From the NCBI GenBank assembly GCA_934309345.1, contig CAKRDD010000010.1, forward strand, positions 34,254 through 98,253: DNA of 64,000 nt. Direction: 5' to 3'. Under the pieces are notes generated by a model. The model was given only the letters and a program-made list of their open reading frames with translations, had not been told where the DNA came from and did not search any database. Source of the stretch: an uncultured Mediterraneibacter sp. (lineage in GTDB: Bacteria; Bacillota; Clostridia; Lachnospirales; Lachnospiraceae). The first letter of the stretch is position 1; the number at the start of each line of letters is the position of its first letter. Positions 33,668 through 42,947 of this stretch are shown one piece after another. Made by a program: the position numbers and the translations under genes.

Positions 33668-35516
33668 ATACTTTATATTTCATCCAGACAAATTCATATC
33701 CTTTCAAAACCGGGTCTTTCACTTCTACAATTTCACCATTCACCAGATTCCTGAAAATGCCATCTTCCTGCATCCACGCAGTCTGTTCATGCTCGCTGAA
33801 ATTAAACAGTGCAATAAATCGTTCTCCCTTATACTCTCTGAGGATTCCTAAAATACTGTCATTGTGAACATCATAAGTATATACTTCTGCTTCCTGAGAA
33901 AAGGCATTTTCCTGTCTTCGGATCTGTTCCAATCGGTTCAACATCTGGAATAATTGTCCCTGTACAGTAGAAAGATCTTTTCTCTTATCTGCGAGTTTCC
34001 ACTGGAATGCTCCTCTGTGAAGATAACGTGAATCAGATACTTTTTCAGCATCTTCTTTATAACTATAATCATTTACCTGTCCCAGCTCATCCCCACTGTA
34101 AAGCATCGGAATCCCCGACTGTGTCAGCATATAAGCATGGAGCATAAAATCTTCCTGTATTGCGGTCTGCATTTTCTCTGCATTACCTTCAAATCCGGCC
34201 GCTTCAATTCCACACATGGATGCTGTTGTTCCACAGAATCTTGCATCTTGTGTTACAGGATCATCATTATATAATTCCCCGCGACTGACACTTCCTTCTG
34301 TCTTTCCTGTAAAATAATCATTGAGGTAACGCTTATGGGAAGGCTCTTCCATTCCCCATTGCTTCATCGTGTCAAAATCAAGACCCCAGCCGATATCATC
34401 ATGACACCGAAGGTAGTTCAAAAATGTATATTGCTTCGGCAGACGACTAACGATATCCATCTGTTTCTTCAAAAGCCGGATATCTCTTGTTGCAATACTG
34501 TTCCAGGTTGTCGCCATTGTTGTAACATTATATAGCATATGACATTCCGGTTTTTCGACTGTGCCAAAATATGGCACGACCTTTTCCGGCTCCATGACAA
34601 CTTCTCCGAGAAGTATCACACTTGGGCAGACAATTTCAGCGATCATGCGCATCATTCTTACAATTGTATGTACTTCTTTCAGATTACGGCAGCTCGTTCC
34701 AAGTTCTTTCCAGATATAAGGAACTGCATCGATACGGATAATATCCATTCCCTGATTCGCAAGAAACAGGAAATTATACATCATTTCATTAAATACTCTT
34801 GGATTACGATAATTCAAATCCCACTGATATGGGTAAAATGTCGTAAGCACATAATGTCCGATTTCCGGAAGCCATGTAAAATTCCCCGGTGCTGTTGTAG
34901 GGAATACCTGTGGAACAGTTTCTTCATATCTTGCCGGAATGTCTCCGTTATCATAGAAGAAATAACGGCTCATATATTCTCCTTCGCCTGCTCTTGCACG
35001 CTTTGCCCACTCATGCTCCTCAGAAGTATGATTCATCACGAAGTCCATGCACACATTCATTCCATTCTCATGACACTTTTCTGTCAATCGGGCAAGGTCT
35101 TTCATTGTTCCAAGATCCGGTCTTACTTTACGAAAATCTGCCACTGCATATCCACCATCTGATTTTCCTTTCGGAGTATCCAGAAAAGGCATAAGATGAA
35201 GACAATTTACATTACACTCTTTCAGATAAGCTAACTTTTTCTCTACACCTTTCAGATTGCCGGCAAAGTTATCAATATATAACATCATACCAAGCATTTC
35301 TTTTTCCTTAAACCAGTCAGGATTTTTCTCTTTCCCGGCATCTCTCTTTTTTAACTCTGTACCACGCTTCGTATAATAATCATGCATCTGTTCACAAAGT
35401 TCTGCATACATTGCATCATTTGCATACAACTCCATATAAAGCCAGCGCAGTTCATCCTGATGTTTTTCCATGCGCTGTGCAAAGATTTTTTCTGTATTAT
35501 TCACATTTCTCACCAT
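33666..35516 (-). CDS. GH13 amylosucrase-like enzyme
   Basis: A 616-residue cytoplasmic GH13 enzyme. Family regions: DFVMNH at 158-163, RIDA with nucleophile D263, GE with acid/base E305, and HDD at 372-374. The layout YIDNFAGNLKGVEKKLAYL and NYLRCHDDIGW is that of amylosucrases (subfamily 4), which turn sucrose into glucan plus fructose. Sucrose phosphorylases are shorter (about 490 residues). Next to an alpha-galactosidase it could consume sucrose released from raffinose. Hydrolysis of sucrose is also possible. No signal peptide. Confidence 0.82.
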   Translation of the reverse strand: MVRNVNNTEKIFAQRMEKHQDELRWLYMELYANDAMYAELCEQMHDYYTKRGTELKKRDAGKEKNPDWFKEKEMLGMMLYIDNFAGNLKGVEKKLAYLKECNVNCLHLMPFLDTPKGKSDGGYAVADFRKVRPDLGTMKDLARLTEKCHENGMNVCMDFVMNHTSEEHEWAKRARAGEGEYMSRYFFYDNGDIPARYEETVPQVFPTTAPGNFTWLPEIGHYVLTTFYPYQWDLNYRNPRVFNEMMYNFLFLANQGMDIIRIDAVPYIWKELGTSCRNLKEVHTIVRMMRMIAEIVCPSVILLGEVVMEPEKVVPYFGTVEKPECHMLYNVTTMATTWNSIATRDIRLLKKQMDIVSRLPKQYTFLNYLRCHDDIGWGLDFDTMKQWGMEEPSHKRYLNDYFTGKTEGSVSRGELYNDDPVTQDARFCGTTASMCGIEAAGFEGNAEKMQTAIQEDFMLHAYMLTQSGIPMLYSGDELGQVNDYSYKEDAEKVSDSRYLHRGAFQWKLADKRKDLSTVQGQLFQMLNRLEQIRRQENAFSQEAEVYTYDVHNDSILGILREYKGERFIALFNFSEHEQTAWMQEDGIFRNLVNGEIVEVKDPVLKGYEFVWMKYKV

Positions 35517-35553
35517 TTTTCTATCTTCTCTTCAACCTTCATAGGTTTTCTTT

Positions 35554-35574
35554 GTTACTGGTCGCACCAGTAAC
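35554..35574. repeat. Short palindromic repeat (GTTACTGGT-CGC-ACCAGTAAC)
   Basis: Perfect 9-bp arms in the 57-bp gap between GH36 and GH13 genes; minimal member of the dispersed GTTACTG repeat family. Confidence 0.65.
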
Positions 35575-37763
35575 TATTCTTTCACAAAACAATATTGATA
35601 TGCCAGATATTCACCCAATTCTACCGGAAGCGGCATGCCGCCATACATAAGTGTTGCTCCGGAATATCGTTTTCCACTCTTTTCTTCTCTGTACACAGCT
35701 GTTTCTTCAAGACCTTGAAGCTTAATATAATTCACTGTCATGTTTCCATGGATTGCCTGCATAACTACATTCACAAGTACTCTGCTTTGTCCGTTCTCAT
35801 CTGTATGCACAAACTCCCATGCACAGATTTCTTCCTTTCTCGGGTCGGACAGGCGATAGTAAAGTCCATTCTGAATAATCGGCGCATAATTCTTATATTC
35901 CGCGATCTGCTCTCGGATCTCCTGTTTCTCTTCCTCGGAAAGGTTCATAAGATCCAGCTCGTATCCAAAGGTTCCTGACATTGCCACAACTCCTCTTGTG
36001 TGAAGCGGAGTTTTTCTTCCTGTCTGATGATTTGGCACTGCTGATACATGAGAGCCTACTACTGACACTGGATAACCAAAAGATGTTCCATACTGGATCT
36101 TAAGTCTGTCGATGGCATCTGTATTATCACTGCACCAGATCTGCGGTGTATAATACATCATACCGGCATCAAATCTTCCACCGCCGCCACTGCAGCCTTC
36201 AATCAGAAGATTCGGGTATCTCTGTACAAGACGCTCCAGGAAATCATAAAGTCCCAGCACATAATCATGAAGCACTCTTCCCTGATCTTTCGTTGCTGCA
36301 GAATAAATATCCATCAGGCTTCGGTTCATATCCCATTTCACATATTCGATATTCCCCTGATCGAGGACCTTGCAGATCTGATCATAAATTTCATCTACAA
36401 CTTCTTTTCTTGAAAAATCAAGGACAAGCTGATTTCTGCTTCTGACCGGTTTTCTACCTGGAACAGTCAGTGCCCAGTCCGGATGTTTCCGATAAAGATC
36501 ACTGTCTTCTGAAACCATCTCCGGCTCGATCCAGATACCAAACTTCACGCCAAGATCATTGATTCTCTCGATCAGATTTCCAAGTGTACCGCCCAGTTTC
36601 TTTTCATTCACAAACCAGTCACCCAGTCCGCTGTTGTCATCATCACGTTTTCCAAACCAGCCATCATCCATAACAAGCATATCAATATTGACTTCTTTCG
36701 CCGCTTTGGCAAGTTCATAAATTGTATCTCCTGTAAAATCAAAGTAAGCTGCTTCCCAACTGTTAATCAATACAGGTCTGATCTGCTCTTTATATTTTCC
36801 TCTGCAGATATGTTGTCTGATGCACTGGTGCAGATTCTGAGACAACTGGTTCATTCCCTGCGCTGAATAAGATAAGATCACTTCCGGAGCCTGGAACATC
36901 TCTCCCTTCTCCAACGGATAACGAAAAGCCTCTTCCTGAAGTCCAAGCATCATTCTTGTCTGATTCAGCTGATCCTTTAACACTTCTCCCTGAAAGCATC
37001 CGCTGTATACAAAAGACATCGCATAACAGTTCCCTTTGTCTTCTGTTGTCTCTCGCTCAGCAAGAATCATCATCGGATTGTACTGATGACTGGACGTTCC
37101 TCTGACACTTCCGATTTTCTGTGTCCCATGCACAACCGGAACTCTCTGAACATTTCTCTCCATCGCATGTCTTCCATAAAATGTAAGCAGTTCATAATCT
37201 CCATATAGAAAATCCAGACTTGCAGACTCAATTTTATTCAGATAGATTTTCCCATTGCTTTCATTTTTCACGCACACGCTTCTTGTAATAATATCCTGTG
37301 CGGGAAGCACTCCATAAAGAAGCACCACCTTAACTCCCGTCACCGGATCTTCCATTAAGATTTCCAGTGTCTGTGCTTCCTCCTCACTTGCATAAACTGC
37401 CGGAAGTCCTTCCAGATTATATTTTCCATCAAGGATCGTATGGCTCTTATAACGAAGGTCACAGCTCATGCTTCCGTCGGTATTTTCAACCGCAAATGCA
37501 GTACTTCTGAAATCACCGTTTCCATAACAAGGAAATTCCTGCGGAAGTGTATCCATAGAATAGGTACGATCTTCTCCTGCATCATACGGATTTCCTGAAA
37601 ATCCTCTGTCATAATATGTCAGAAGATAGTCCATACATCCATCGGTTTTCTTCCCGTAATATAAATGTAACAAAAATCCATAGCGATCCACCTGCATCTG
37701 ATATGTCGTATTTTTTGTCTGTAAAGTAAATGTTCTGTCTTTCTCGCAATATATAATTCCCAT
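35574..37763 (-). CDS. Alpha-galactosidase, GH36
   Basis: Retaining alpha-galactosidase for raffinose, stachyose or melibiose. 729 residues, full length for bacterial GH36. Nucleophile D478 in KWDMNR and acid/base D546 in SDNTDA are present. No signal peptide, so it acts on imported sugar. Immediately follows the ABC permease genes and precedes the GH13 gene. AGGAG eight bases before ATG 37763. Its stop lies at the repeat hairpin. Confidence 0.95.
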   Translation of the reverse strand: MGIIYCEKDRTFTLQTKNTTYQMQVDRYGFLLHLYYGKKTDGCMDYLLTYYDRGFSGNPYDAGEDRTYSMDTLPQEFPCYGNGDFRSTAFAVENTDGSMSCDLRYKSHTILDGKYNLEGLPAVYASEEEAQTLEILMEDPVTGVKVVLLYGVLPAQDIITRSVCVKNESNGKIYLNKIESASLDFLYGDYELLTFYGRHAMERNVQRVPVVHGTQKIGSVRGTSSHQYNPMMILAERETTEDKGNCYAMSFVYSGCFQGEVLKDQLNQTRMMLGLQEEAFRYPLEKGEMFQAPEVILSYSAQGMNQLSQNLHQCIRQHICRGKYKEQIRPVLINSWEAAYFDFTGDTIYELAKAAKEVNIDMLVMDDGWFGKRDDDNSGLGDWFVNEKKLGGTLGNLIERINDLGVKFGIWIEPEMVSEDSDLYRKHPDWALTVPGRKPVRSRNQLVLDFSRKEVVDEIYDQICKVLDQGNIEYVKWDMNRSLMDIYSAATKDQGRVLHDYVLGLYDFLERLVQRYPNLLIEGCSGGGGRFDAGMMYYTPQIWCSDNTDAIDRLKIQYGTSFGYPVSVVGSHVSAVPNHQTGRKTPLHTRGVVAMSGTFGYELDLMNLSEEEKQEIREQIAEYKNYAPIIQNGLYYRLSDPRKEEICAWEFVHTDENGQSRVLVNVVMQAIHGNMTVNYIKLQGLEETAVYREEKSGKRYSGATLMYGGMPLPVELGEYLAYQYCFVKE

Positions 37764-37788
37764 ATCTAAATACTCCTGTTTTCAATTT

Positions 37789-37831
37789 TAGCGAAGCAAG
37801 ATCTGCATTACTGTCTGTTCTCGCTTCGCTA
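37789..37831. repeat. Intergenic hairpin between permease and alpha-galactosidase
   Basis: TAGCGAAGC (37789-37797) pairs with GCTTCGCTA (37823-37831). Without a long T run it may reduce or process the message between transporter and enzyme genes. Confidence 0.5.
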
Positions 37832-37845
37832 TCTTTTACTTTTTA

Positions 37846-38691
37846 TTATTTCACTGCTCCATTAACAACTCCGTTGAGGATATGCTTCTGACAGATCAGA
37901 TAGAAGATCAGAATCGGAAGCAATGCCAACAGATAGGAGGCAAATGCCAGATTATAATTTGTTCCAAACTGTGTCTGGAAGTTTAACTGTGCCAGAGGAA
38001 GTGTATTTCCGCTTCCTGAACCGGACATGATAACAAGTGGTGTCATTACATCGTTCCATGTACCAAGTGCTGTCAGAACTGCAACTGTTGCATGCATTGG
38101 TTTCATGATCGGGAAAACAATTTTCCAATATGTTTTCCATGTGCTCGCACCATCCACGCATGCCGCTTCTTCCAATGCTACCGGGATATTGGTCAGATAT
38201 CCGGAATAAAGCAATACATTCATTGGCATATAGAATACAACATAAAGAATAATAACTCCTGCCCTGTTTGCCAGCCCCATCTGTGCGGTCTGTTTTACAA
38301 CCGGCATCATCAGAATCGCAAATGGAACAAACATTCCGCTGACAACATAGAAATAAATGAATTTGTAAAATTTACTCTTTTTATTTCTTCCGATTGCATA
38401 TCCGAGAAGAGAATGAATCAGAATAGAAAGTACAACTGTTACAAGCGTGATAAGCACGCTGTTTCCAAGCGAATGCCAGAAATCTGTCACTCGCATTGCC
38501 TCAGCAAAATTATCCAGGCTGAAATGACTTGGCAGAGAAAGGATTCCGCTGATACTGTTTGTCATCTCAGAAGGCTTTTTCAGTGCAATTACGATTGTCA
38601 TGTACAGTGGAAATGCAACTGTGACCAGACCAAGTAAAAGCAAAATCGTTACAGGCCAGTTTACCCGTTCTTTTATTTTCATTTTTTCCAT
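37846..38691 (-). CDS. Sugar ABC transporter permease, MalG type
   Basis: A 281-residue inner-membrane permease with six predicted helices and the ABC coupling loop EAACVDGASTWKTYWKIVFP (about residues 184-203). Start ATG 38691 overlaps the preceding permease stop by one base (TAATG). With its partner it forms the channel for the sugar bound by the lipoprotein at 39.6 kb. No ATPase gene is nearby; a shared MsmK-like ATPase elsewhere is expected. Confidence 0.93.
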   Translation of the reverse strand: MEKMKIKERVNWPVTILLLLGLVTVAFPLYMTIVIALKKPSEMTNSISGILSLPSHFSLDNFAEAMRVTDFWHSLGNSVLITLVTVVLSILIHSLLGYAIGRNKKSKFYKFIYFYVVSGMFVPFAILMMPVVKQTAQMGLANRAGVIILYVVFYMPMNVLLYSGYLTNIPVALEEAACVDGASTWKTYWKIVFPIMKPMHATVAVLTALGTWNDVMTPLVIMSGSGSGNTLPLAQLNFQTQFGTNYNLAFASYLLALLPILIFYLICQKHILNGVVNGAVK

Positions 38692-39569
38692 TACAGCTGC
38701 TCCTCCTTTTTCCCTGTGATCGTCATCTGCAATACAGAAATTACAACAATAACAATAAAGAATATCACTGCGTTCGCACTCTGGAATCCAAACTGACCGC
38801 CACTCATACCATTGTTATAAATCAGATAAGAAATGGATTCTGTACTCTGCGCCGGACCTCCTTTGGTCAACGCCATGATCTGATCAAATACCATCAGGAA
38901 GTTTTTCACGCAAAGTACCATGTTGATGCTAAAGAACGGAATAATGAGAGGGAATGTCAGATGTCTGAACTTATTCCATCCTGTTGCACCGTCAATTGCT
39001 CCCGCTTCATAGACGTCCTCCGGAACAGTCTGAAGTCCGGAAATGTAAATGATCGTGTTCATTGCGATCGACTGCCATGCACATACGATTACAACTGCGA
39101 TCCATGCCATCTTTGTACTGGACAGCATACTCGAAGAAAGTGTCTTACTTCCAAGCATTTCTCCGAAAGCCGGAAGAATGTATGTAAAGAAATAGTTGAA
39201 AATATATCCTACAACCAATGCTCCGAGAACATTTGGAATGAAGTATGCACCACGGAATGCACTCTTGAATTTGATCTTGCTGTTCAGCCCAAGCGCCAGG
39301 ATCAGACTGATTACATTTGTCACGATCGTAGCTACAATTGCAAGTTTAAATGTAAACAGATAAGAGCCACCGACTCTGCTGTCTGTAAAAAGATCCTGAT
39401 AATTTCTAAGTCCTACCCAGTCAAAGCTACCATAACCTTTGAAATTCGTAAAACTGTAAATCACACCTTTGATCAGTGGCAATGTATTAAAACAGAAAAA
39501 CAGTGCCACGATTGGAATTGTAATCAGAAGAAATGTCATCTTTCTTCCACTCATTGATTTCTTTCCCAT
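38691..39569 (-). CDS. Sugar ABC transporter permease, MalF type
   Basis: A 292-residue permease with six helices and the coupling motif EAGAIDGATGWNKFRHLTFP (about 185-204). Partner of the MalG-type permease, sharing a one-base overlap. AAGGGG nine bases before ATG 39569. Confidence 0.93.
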   Translation of the reverse strand: MGKKSMSGRKMTFLLITIPIVALFFCFNTLPLIKGVIYSFTNFKGYGSFDWVGLRNYQDLFTDSRVGGSYLFTFKLAIVATIVTNVISLILALGLNSKIKFKSAFRGAYFIPNVLGALVVGYIFNYFFTYILPAFGEMLGSKTLSSSMLSSTKMAWIAVVIVCAWQSIAMNTIIYISGLQTVPEDVYEAGAIDGATGWNKFRHLTFPLIIPFFSINMVLCVKNFLMVFDQIMALTKGGPAQSTESISYLIYNNGMSGGQFGFQSANAVIFFIVIVVISVLQMTITGKKEEQL

Positions 39570-39586
39570 GCTTGAATTCCCCTTCC

Positions 39587-40879
39587 TTAATCTTCGTCCG
39601 CATGCTCTTTCTCGTAATCTTCCACTTTGCGGATGATATCACGGTTATATCTCTTCCAGTCTGTATCAAACTTTGTTAAGAATGCATCCACATCCCCTTT
39701 CATAAGGAATGTCTGGATCTGTGCATCCACTGACATCTCTGAAGGATAGTAATGATCCTGGTAATCTGCCATTCTTCCTTCTTCTATGAAAGATTTCACT
39801 CCATCAAGTGTTGAAGCCAGTTCAAAATCTCCTTCCTTACAAGGAACCGCTTTCTGTTCGTCCAGATAACTCTGTACATTTTCATCTTTCAAAAGAAAAT
39901 TAAGTACTTCATACGCTGCCTCTTTATTCTCGCAGTCTTTCATAACACTGAACTGAAGATCCACACCGGAGTTCAGCTTATTCTCTGATGCGTCATTATT
40001 GGCCGGCATTACAAAGGAATCGATATCCATATCCGGATTTACTGTATGAATCTGTGGGATTGCATAACTTCCGATCGTGTACATTGCAGATTCTCCGTTT
40101 GCAAATGCCGTACAAGCTCCATTGTAATCATAGGCAAATGGATCTTTTGGCCCATATGCAAGCAGTGCCTGTGTCTTTTCTGCTACTTCTCTATATTCAT
40201 TTGAAAATGTTGTCTCTCCTTTGTTCACCTGGCTGCAGACATCTGCCGGTGCAAGATCAACGGCGATCGCATTCCACGGTGCAAGACAAGTCCATGTATC
40301 TTTAAATCCAAAATACAATGGCTGGATTCCTTCACTCTGGATCTGTTCACAGAGGGCTATAAATTCATCCCAAGTTTCCGGAATTTCCCAGCCATATTCC
40401 TCAAACATTGCTCTGTTGTACAGAACTCCTGCTGCATTTGCCACATATGGAACGGCATACACCCCATCCTCCGGTACAAATTCAAGTGCTTTGTCTATAT
40501 CCAGGTAAGCTTGTTTAATAGAATCCAGGCCTTCATAATCTGAAATATCCATCAGCATATCAGAATCAATAAAGTTCGAGAAATTGACATCTCCACCGAT
40601 TCCGATAATATCCGGAGCATCTTCTCTGATAAACCGTGTTTTAAGTACTGTCATTGCATCATTCGGAGATTCAATTGTCAAATGAATATCATCATGAGTT
40701 GCATTGAATTCTTCTTCGATCTTTTCAAATGTTTTAACTGCCTCCGGTTTATACTGTACAAGCTCGATTTCTATCTTCCCGCTGTTTTCACTCTTCTGCC
40801 CGCAGCCTCCAAGTATCATTGCCGAAGTCATACAAAGCATCAATCCCATGCAAATGATTCGATTGCTTTTTTTATACAT
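39587..40879 (-). CDS. Extracellular sugar-binding lipoprotein
   Basis: A 430-residue family-1 solute-binding protein. N-terminal signal with a lipobox LGGC at about residues 23-26, so the mature Cys is lipidated and anchored outside the membrane. Aromatic residues and a typical two-lobe SBP pattern. Located next to GH36, it most likely binds raffinose-family oligosaccharides, inferred from context. First gene of the minus-strand operon behind the promoter at 40972-41000. Confidence 0.93.
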   Translation of the reverse strand: MYKKSNRIICMGLMLCMTSAMILGGCGQKSENSGKIEIELVQYKPEAVKTFEKIEEEFNATHDDIHLTIESPNDAMTVLKTRFIREDAPDIIGIGGDVNFSNFIDSDMLMDISDYEGLDSIKQAYLDIDKALEFVPEDGVYAVPYVANAAGVLYNRAMFEEYGWEIPETWDEFIALCEQIQSEGIQPLYFGFKDTWTCLAPWNAIAVDLAPADVCSQVNKGETTFSNEYREVAEKTQALLAYGPKDPFAYDYNGACTAFANGESAMYTIGSYAIPQIHTVNPDMDIDSFVMPANNDASENKLNSGVDLQFSVMKDCENKEAAYEVLNFLLKDENVQSYLDEQKAVPCKEGDFELASTLDGVKSFIEEGRMADYQDHYYPSEMSVDAQIQTFLMKGDVDAFLTKFDTDWKRYNRDIIRKVEDYEKEHADED

Positions 40880-40915
40880 TTCCTTTCTCCTTCCTTCACC
40901 ATAAACCTTTCATTT

Positions 40916-40941
40916 TGACACATTCCGGAATATTTTTGTCA
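40916..40941. promoter_or_regulatory. Dyad in the 5' untranslated region of the sugar operon
   Basis: TGACA ... TGTCA flank a perfect ATTCCGGAAT palindrome, downstream of the -10. A repressor site is possible; it does not match the CcpA cre consensus well. Confidence 0.35.
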
Positions 40942-40971
40942 TTTCATTCAGGTCATCTATTTGATAATAAA

Positions 40972-41000
40972 ATTCTAACATATCTTTATGCTACTATCAA
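40972..41000 (-). promoter_or_regulatory. Promoter of the alpha-galactoside operon
   Basis: Minus strand: TTGATA (40995-41000), 17-bp spacer, TAGAAT (40972-40977). AGCATTTT-type repeats sit directly upstream. Confidence 0.65.
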
Positions 41001-41002
41001 TA

Positions 41003-41072
41003 CCAGCATTTTTTATTTTTTATAGCAAAATGCTATTTTTCCGTACATATATTGAAGTCATCTAGCATTTTG
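41003..41072. promoter_or_regulatory. AGCATTTT repeats between the divergent promoters (AraC operator candidates)
   Basis: Three copies: about 41004 (AGCATTTT), 41023-41035 (TAGCA-AAA-TGCTA dyad) and 41063-41072 (TAGCATTTTG). The last lies inside the regulator's own promoter (TTGAAG 41052-41057, TATAAT 41076-41081, 18-bp spacer). Fits an AraC-type regulator acting on both genes. Confidence 0.55.
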
Positions 41073-41152
41073 ATATATAATGATAGCAGAGTTCAAAGAT
41101 CATTACATCACCTGTGCTTGCACAATGGTGATAATAGAAAGAGGTAGTTTAT

Positions 41153-42001
41153 ATGAGCGATTTACTTTTTTCCGTATTTCCAAATGAAAATTTTGTTGAT
41201 CTGGGATTATATCAATATGGATGGGAACAGTGTGCACCAGCACATTCCTTCGGTCCTGCCGCAAGAAATCATTACATTTTCCATTATGTAATCTCCGGAA
41301 CAGGAACCTTGCATGCAGATGATGAAAATGGGAACACGACCGAATGGCAGGTAAAAAGCGGACAGGGATTCATGCTTTTCCCCGGACAGGTCACTACCTA
41401 TATTGCTGATTCTAAGCTTCCGTGGGAATACACCTGGGTTGAATTCGACGGTCTTCGAGCCCGAGAGATTGTTACAACCGCAGGTCTGAGCCTGAATCAA
41501 CCCGTTTATCATGCAAGTTCAAAGGAACTTCGCAACCAGATGATGGAAGAAATGCTTTATCTGAGCCGTCATCCGGAAGAATCTCCGTTTCATCTGATCG
41601 GACATCTCTATCTGTTTTTAGATTATTTCATGCGTTCTGCCGCGACAGTTCATGTGAAGCAAAACGGAAGTATTCGGGATTTTTATATCAAAGAAGCACT
41701 TTCTTATATTGAACAGAATTTTCAAAATGATATTTCTGTAGAAGATATTTCCGATTCCTGCGGATTGAACCGAAGTTATTTCGGAAAGATCTTTCATGAC
41801 ACGATCGGACGTTCCCCTCAGGAATTCCTGATCAGTTATCGTATGACCAAGGCTGCGGAGCTTTTGAAGATCACGTCGCTCTCGATCGCAGATATTGGGA
41901 ATGCGGTAGGCTATCCGAATCAGCTGCATTTTTCACGTGCATTCAAAAATGTCTATGGGATATCTCCAAGAAATTGGAGGAATGAAAATAAGATTGAATA
42001 A
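41153..42001 (+). CDS. AraC-family regulator of the alpha-galactoside locus
   Basis: A 282-residue activator. Residues about 20-150 form a cupin-like sugar-binding domain (HYVISGTGTLHAD; GFMLFPGQVT), and residues about 180-280 hold two helix-turn-helix motifs (SVEDISDSCGLNRSYFGKIF; SIADIGNAVGYPNQLHFSRA), ending with the family's FKNVYGISPRNWR. Divergent from the ABC/GH36/GH13 operon, so it likely activates it in response to an alpha-galactoside, as MsmR/RafR do. Confidence 0.92.
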   Translation: MSDLLFSVFPNENFVDLGLYQYGWEQCAPAHSFGPAARNHYIFHYVISGTGTLHADDENGNTTEWQVKSGQGFMLFPGQVTTYIADSKLPWEYTWVEFDGLRAREIVTTAGLSLNQPVYHASSKELRNQMMEEMLYLSRHPEESPFHLIGHLYLFLDYFMRSAATVHVKQNGSIRDFYIKEALSYIEQNFQNDISVEDISDSCGLNRSYFGKIFHDTIGRSPQEFLISYRMTKAAELLKITSLSIADIGNAVGYPNQLHFSRAFKNVYGISPRNWRNENKIE

Positions 42002-42034
42002 ACATATGCTTTTTTCAAAATATAATTCAACAAT

Positions 42035-42064
42035 AAAGGGACAGTGGTTCTTTCCACTGTCCCC
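42035..42064. terminator. Stem-loop after the AraC gene
   Basis: AGGGACAGTGG pairs with CCACTGTCCC across a six-base loop; weak T tail. Probable terminator between convergent genes. Confidence 0.5.
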
Positions 42065-42090
42065 ATGTTTCTCGGCAATTCTGCCAAAGA

Positions 42091-42109
42091 GTTACTGTTC
42101 ACAGGTAAC
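42091..42109. repeat. Short GTTACTG-family repeat
   Basis: GTTAC-TGTTCACAG-GTAAC, a truncated member of the dispersed repeat family, between the AraC gene and the SDR gene. Confidence 0.45.
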
Positions 42110-42144
42110 CTGCAAACAATAACGCCAAAGACTCAAAGACTAGA

Positions 42145-42894
42145 TCAAGTTCTCATTGCTCCATCAACAGAAAGAATCTCTCCTGTCACATAAGAAGCCA
42201 TATCACTTGCCAGATAAAGGAATGCATTTGCAATATCCTCAGATTCTCCGATACGGCGAAGAGGGATTGCATTTATCATTGGCTGGATCACTTCATCCGG
42301 AAGTGCAGCAACCATATCTGTCTTTGTAATTCCAGGTGCTACTGCATTTACACGAATATTAAATGGTCCAAGTTCTCTTGCCAGTGACCATGTCAGACCA
42401 TTTACAGCATATTTACTTGCCGGATAAGCTACTCCGCCCGGCTGTCCGCAGATACTGACCATGGAGCTTGTATTCAGGATTACTCCACCGCCCTGCGCTT
42501 TCATGATTGCAGCAGTCGGCATAACGCCATTCATAACTGCATTCACATTTAACTGCATCACCTGATCAAATCTTTCAGATGTGTAATTGTCGATCGGTGT
42601 GCTGTCAGAAATTCCTGCATTATTCACAAGAATATCGATTCTTCCAAACTCGTCTTTAATCTTGTTGATTTCTTCTGCAACAGCTTCTGCATTACACAGA
42701 TCCGGGCACGCTCCGCTTACTTCCCATGCCGGGTTCTCTTCTTTCAAAGAAGCAAGTGCTTTATCAACTGTCTCCTGTCTGGAGCCGAATAATACAACCT
42801 TCGCTCCATTTTCAAGAAACTTTTTCACTGTTGCGTATCCGATTCCACGGGTTCCGCCTGTAACTACCGCTACTTTATCCTTTAATAATTCCAT
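42145..42894 (-). CDS. BaiA-like short-chain dehydrogenase
   Basis: A 249-residue classical SDR. TGGTRGIG is at residues 12-19, NNAG near 92, catalytic S143/S144, Y157 and K161 are present. It resembles BaiA/hydroxysteroid dehydrogenases (also 249 residues) in the N-terminus and end (VTGEILSVDGAMRT), but general 3-oxoacyl-ACP-type reductases look similar, so the substrate is open. The ATG at 42894 has AGGAGG nine bases upstream; the TTG six bases earlier is too close. It starts 54 bases after the fusion gene and is co-transcribed with it. Confidence 0.82.
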   Translation of the reverse strand: MELLKDKVAVVTGGTRGIGYATVKKFLENGAKVVLFGSRQETVDKALASLKEENPAWEVSGACPDLCNAEAVAEEINKIKDEFGRIDILVNNAGISDSTPIDNYTSERFDQVMQLNVNAVMNGVMPTAAIMKAQGGGVILNTSSMVSICGQPGGVAYPASKYAVNGLTWSLARELGPFNIRVNAVAPGITKTDMVAALPDEVIQPMINAIPLRRIGESEDIANAFLYLASDMASYVTGEILSVDGAMRT

Positions 42895-42947
42895 TATCAA
42901 AGTCCTCCTCTTTCATTCTAGATAAAATCATGCAAATGTATCTGCTA

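Noticed and set aside
33666..35516. Sucrose phosphorylase for the GH13 gene
   Set aside because: Length (616) and the motif spacing, including HDDIGW, fit amylosucrase-type GH13 better than the shorter phosphorylases.
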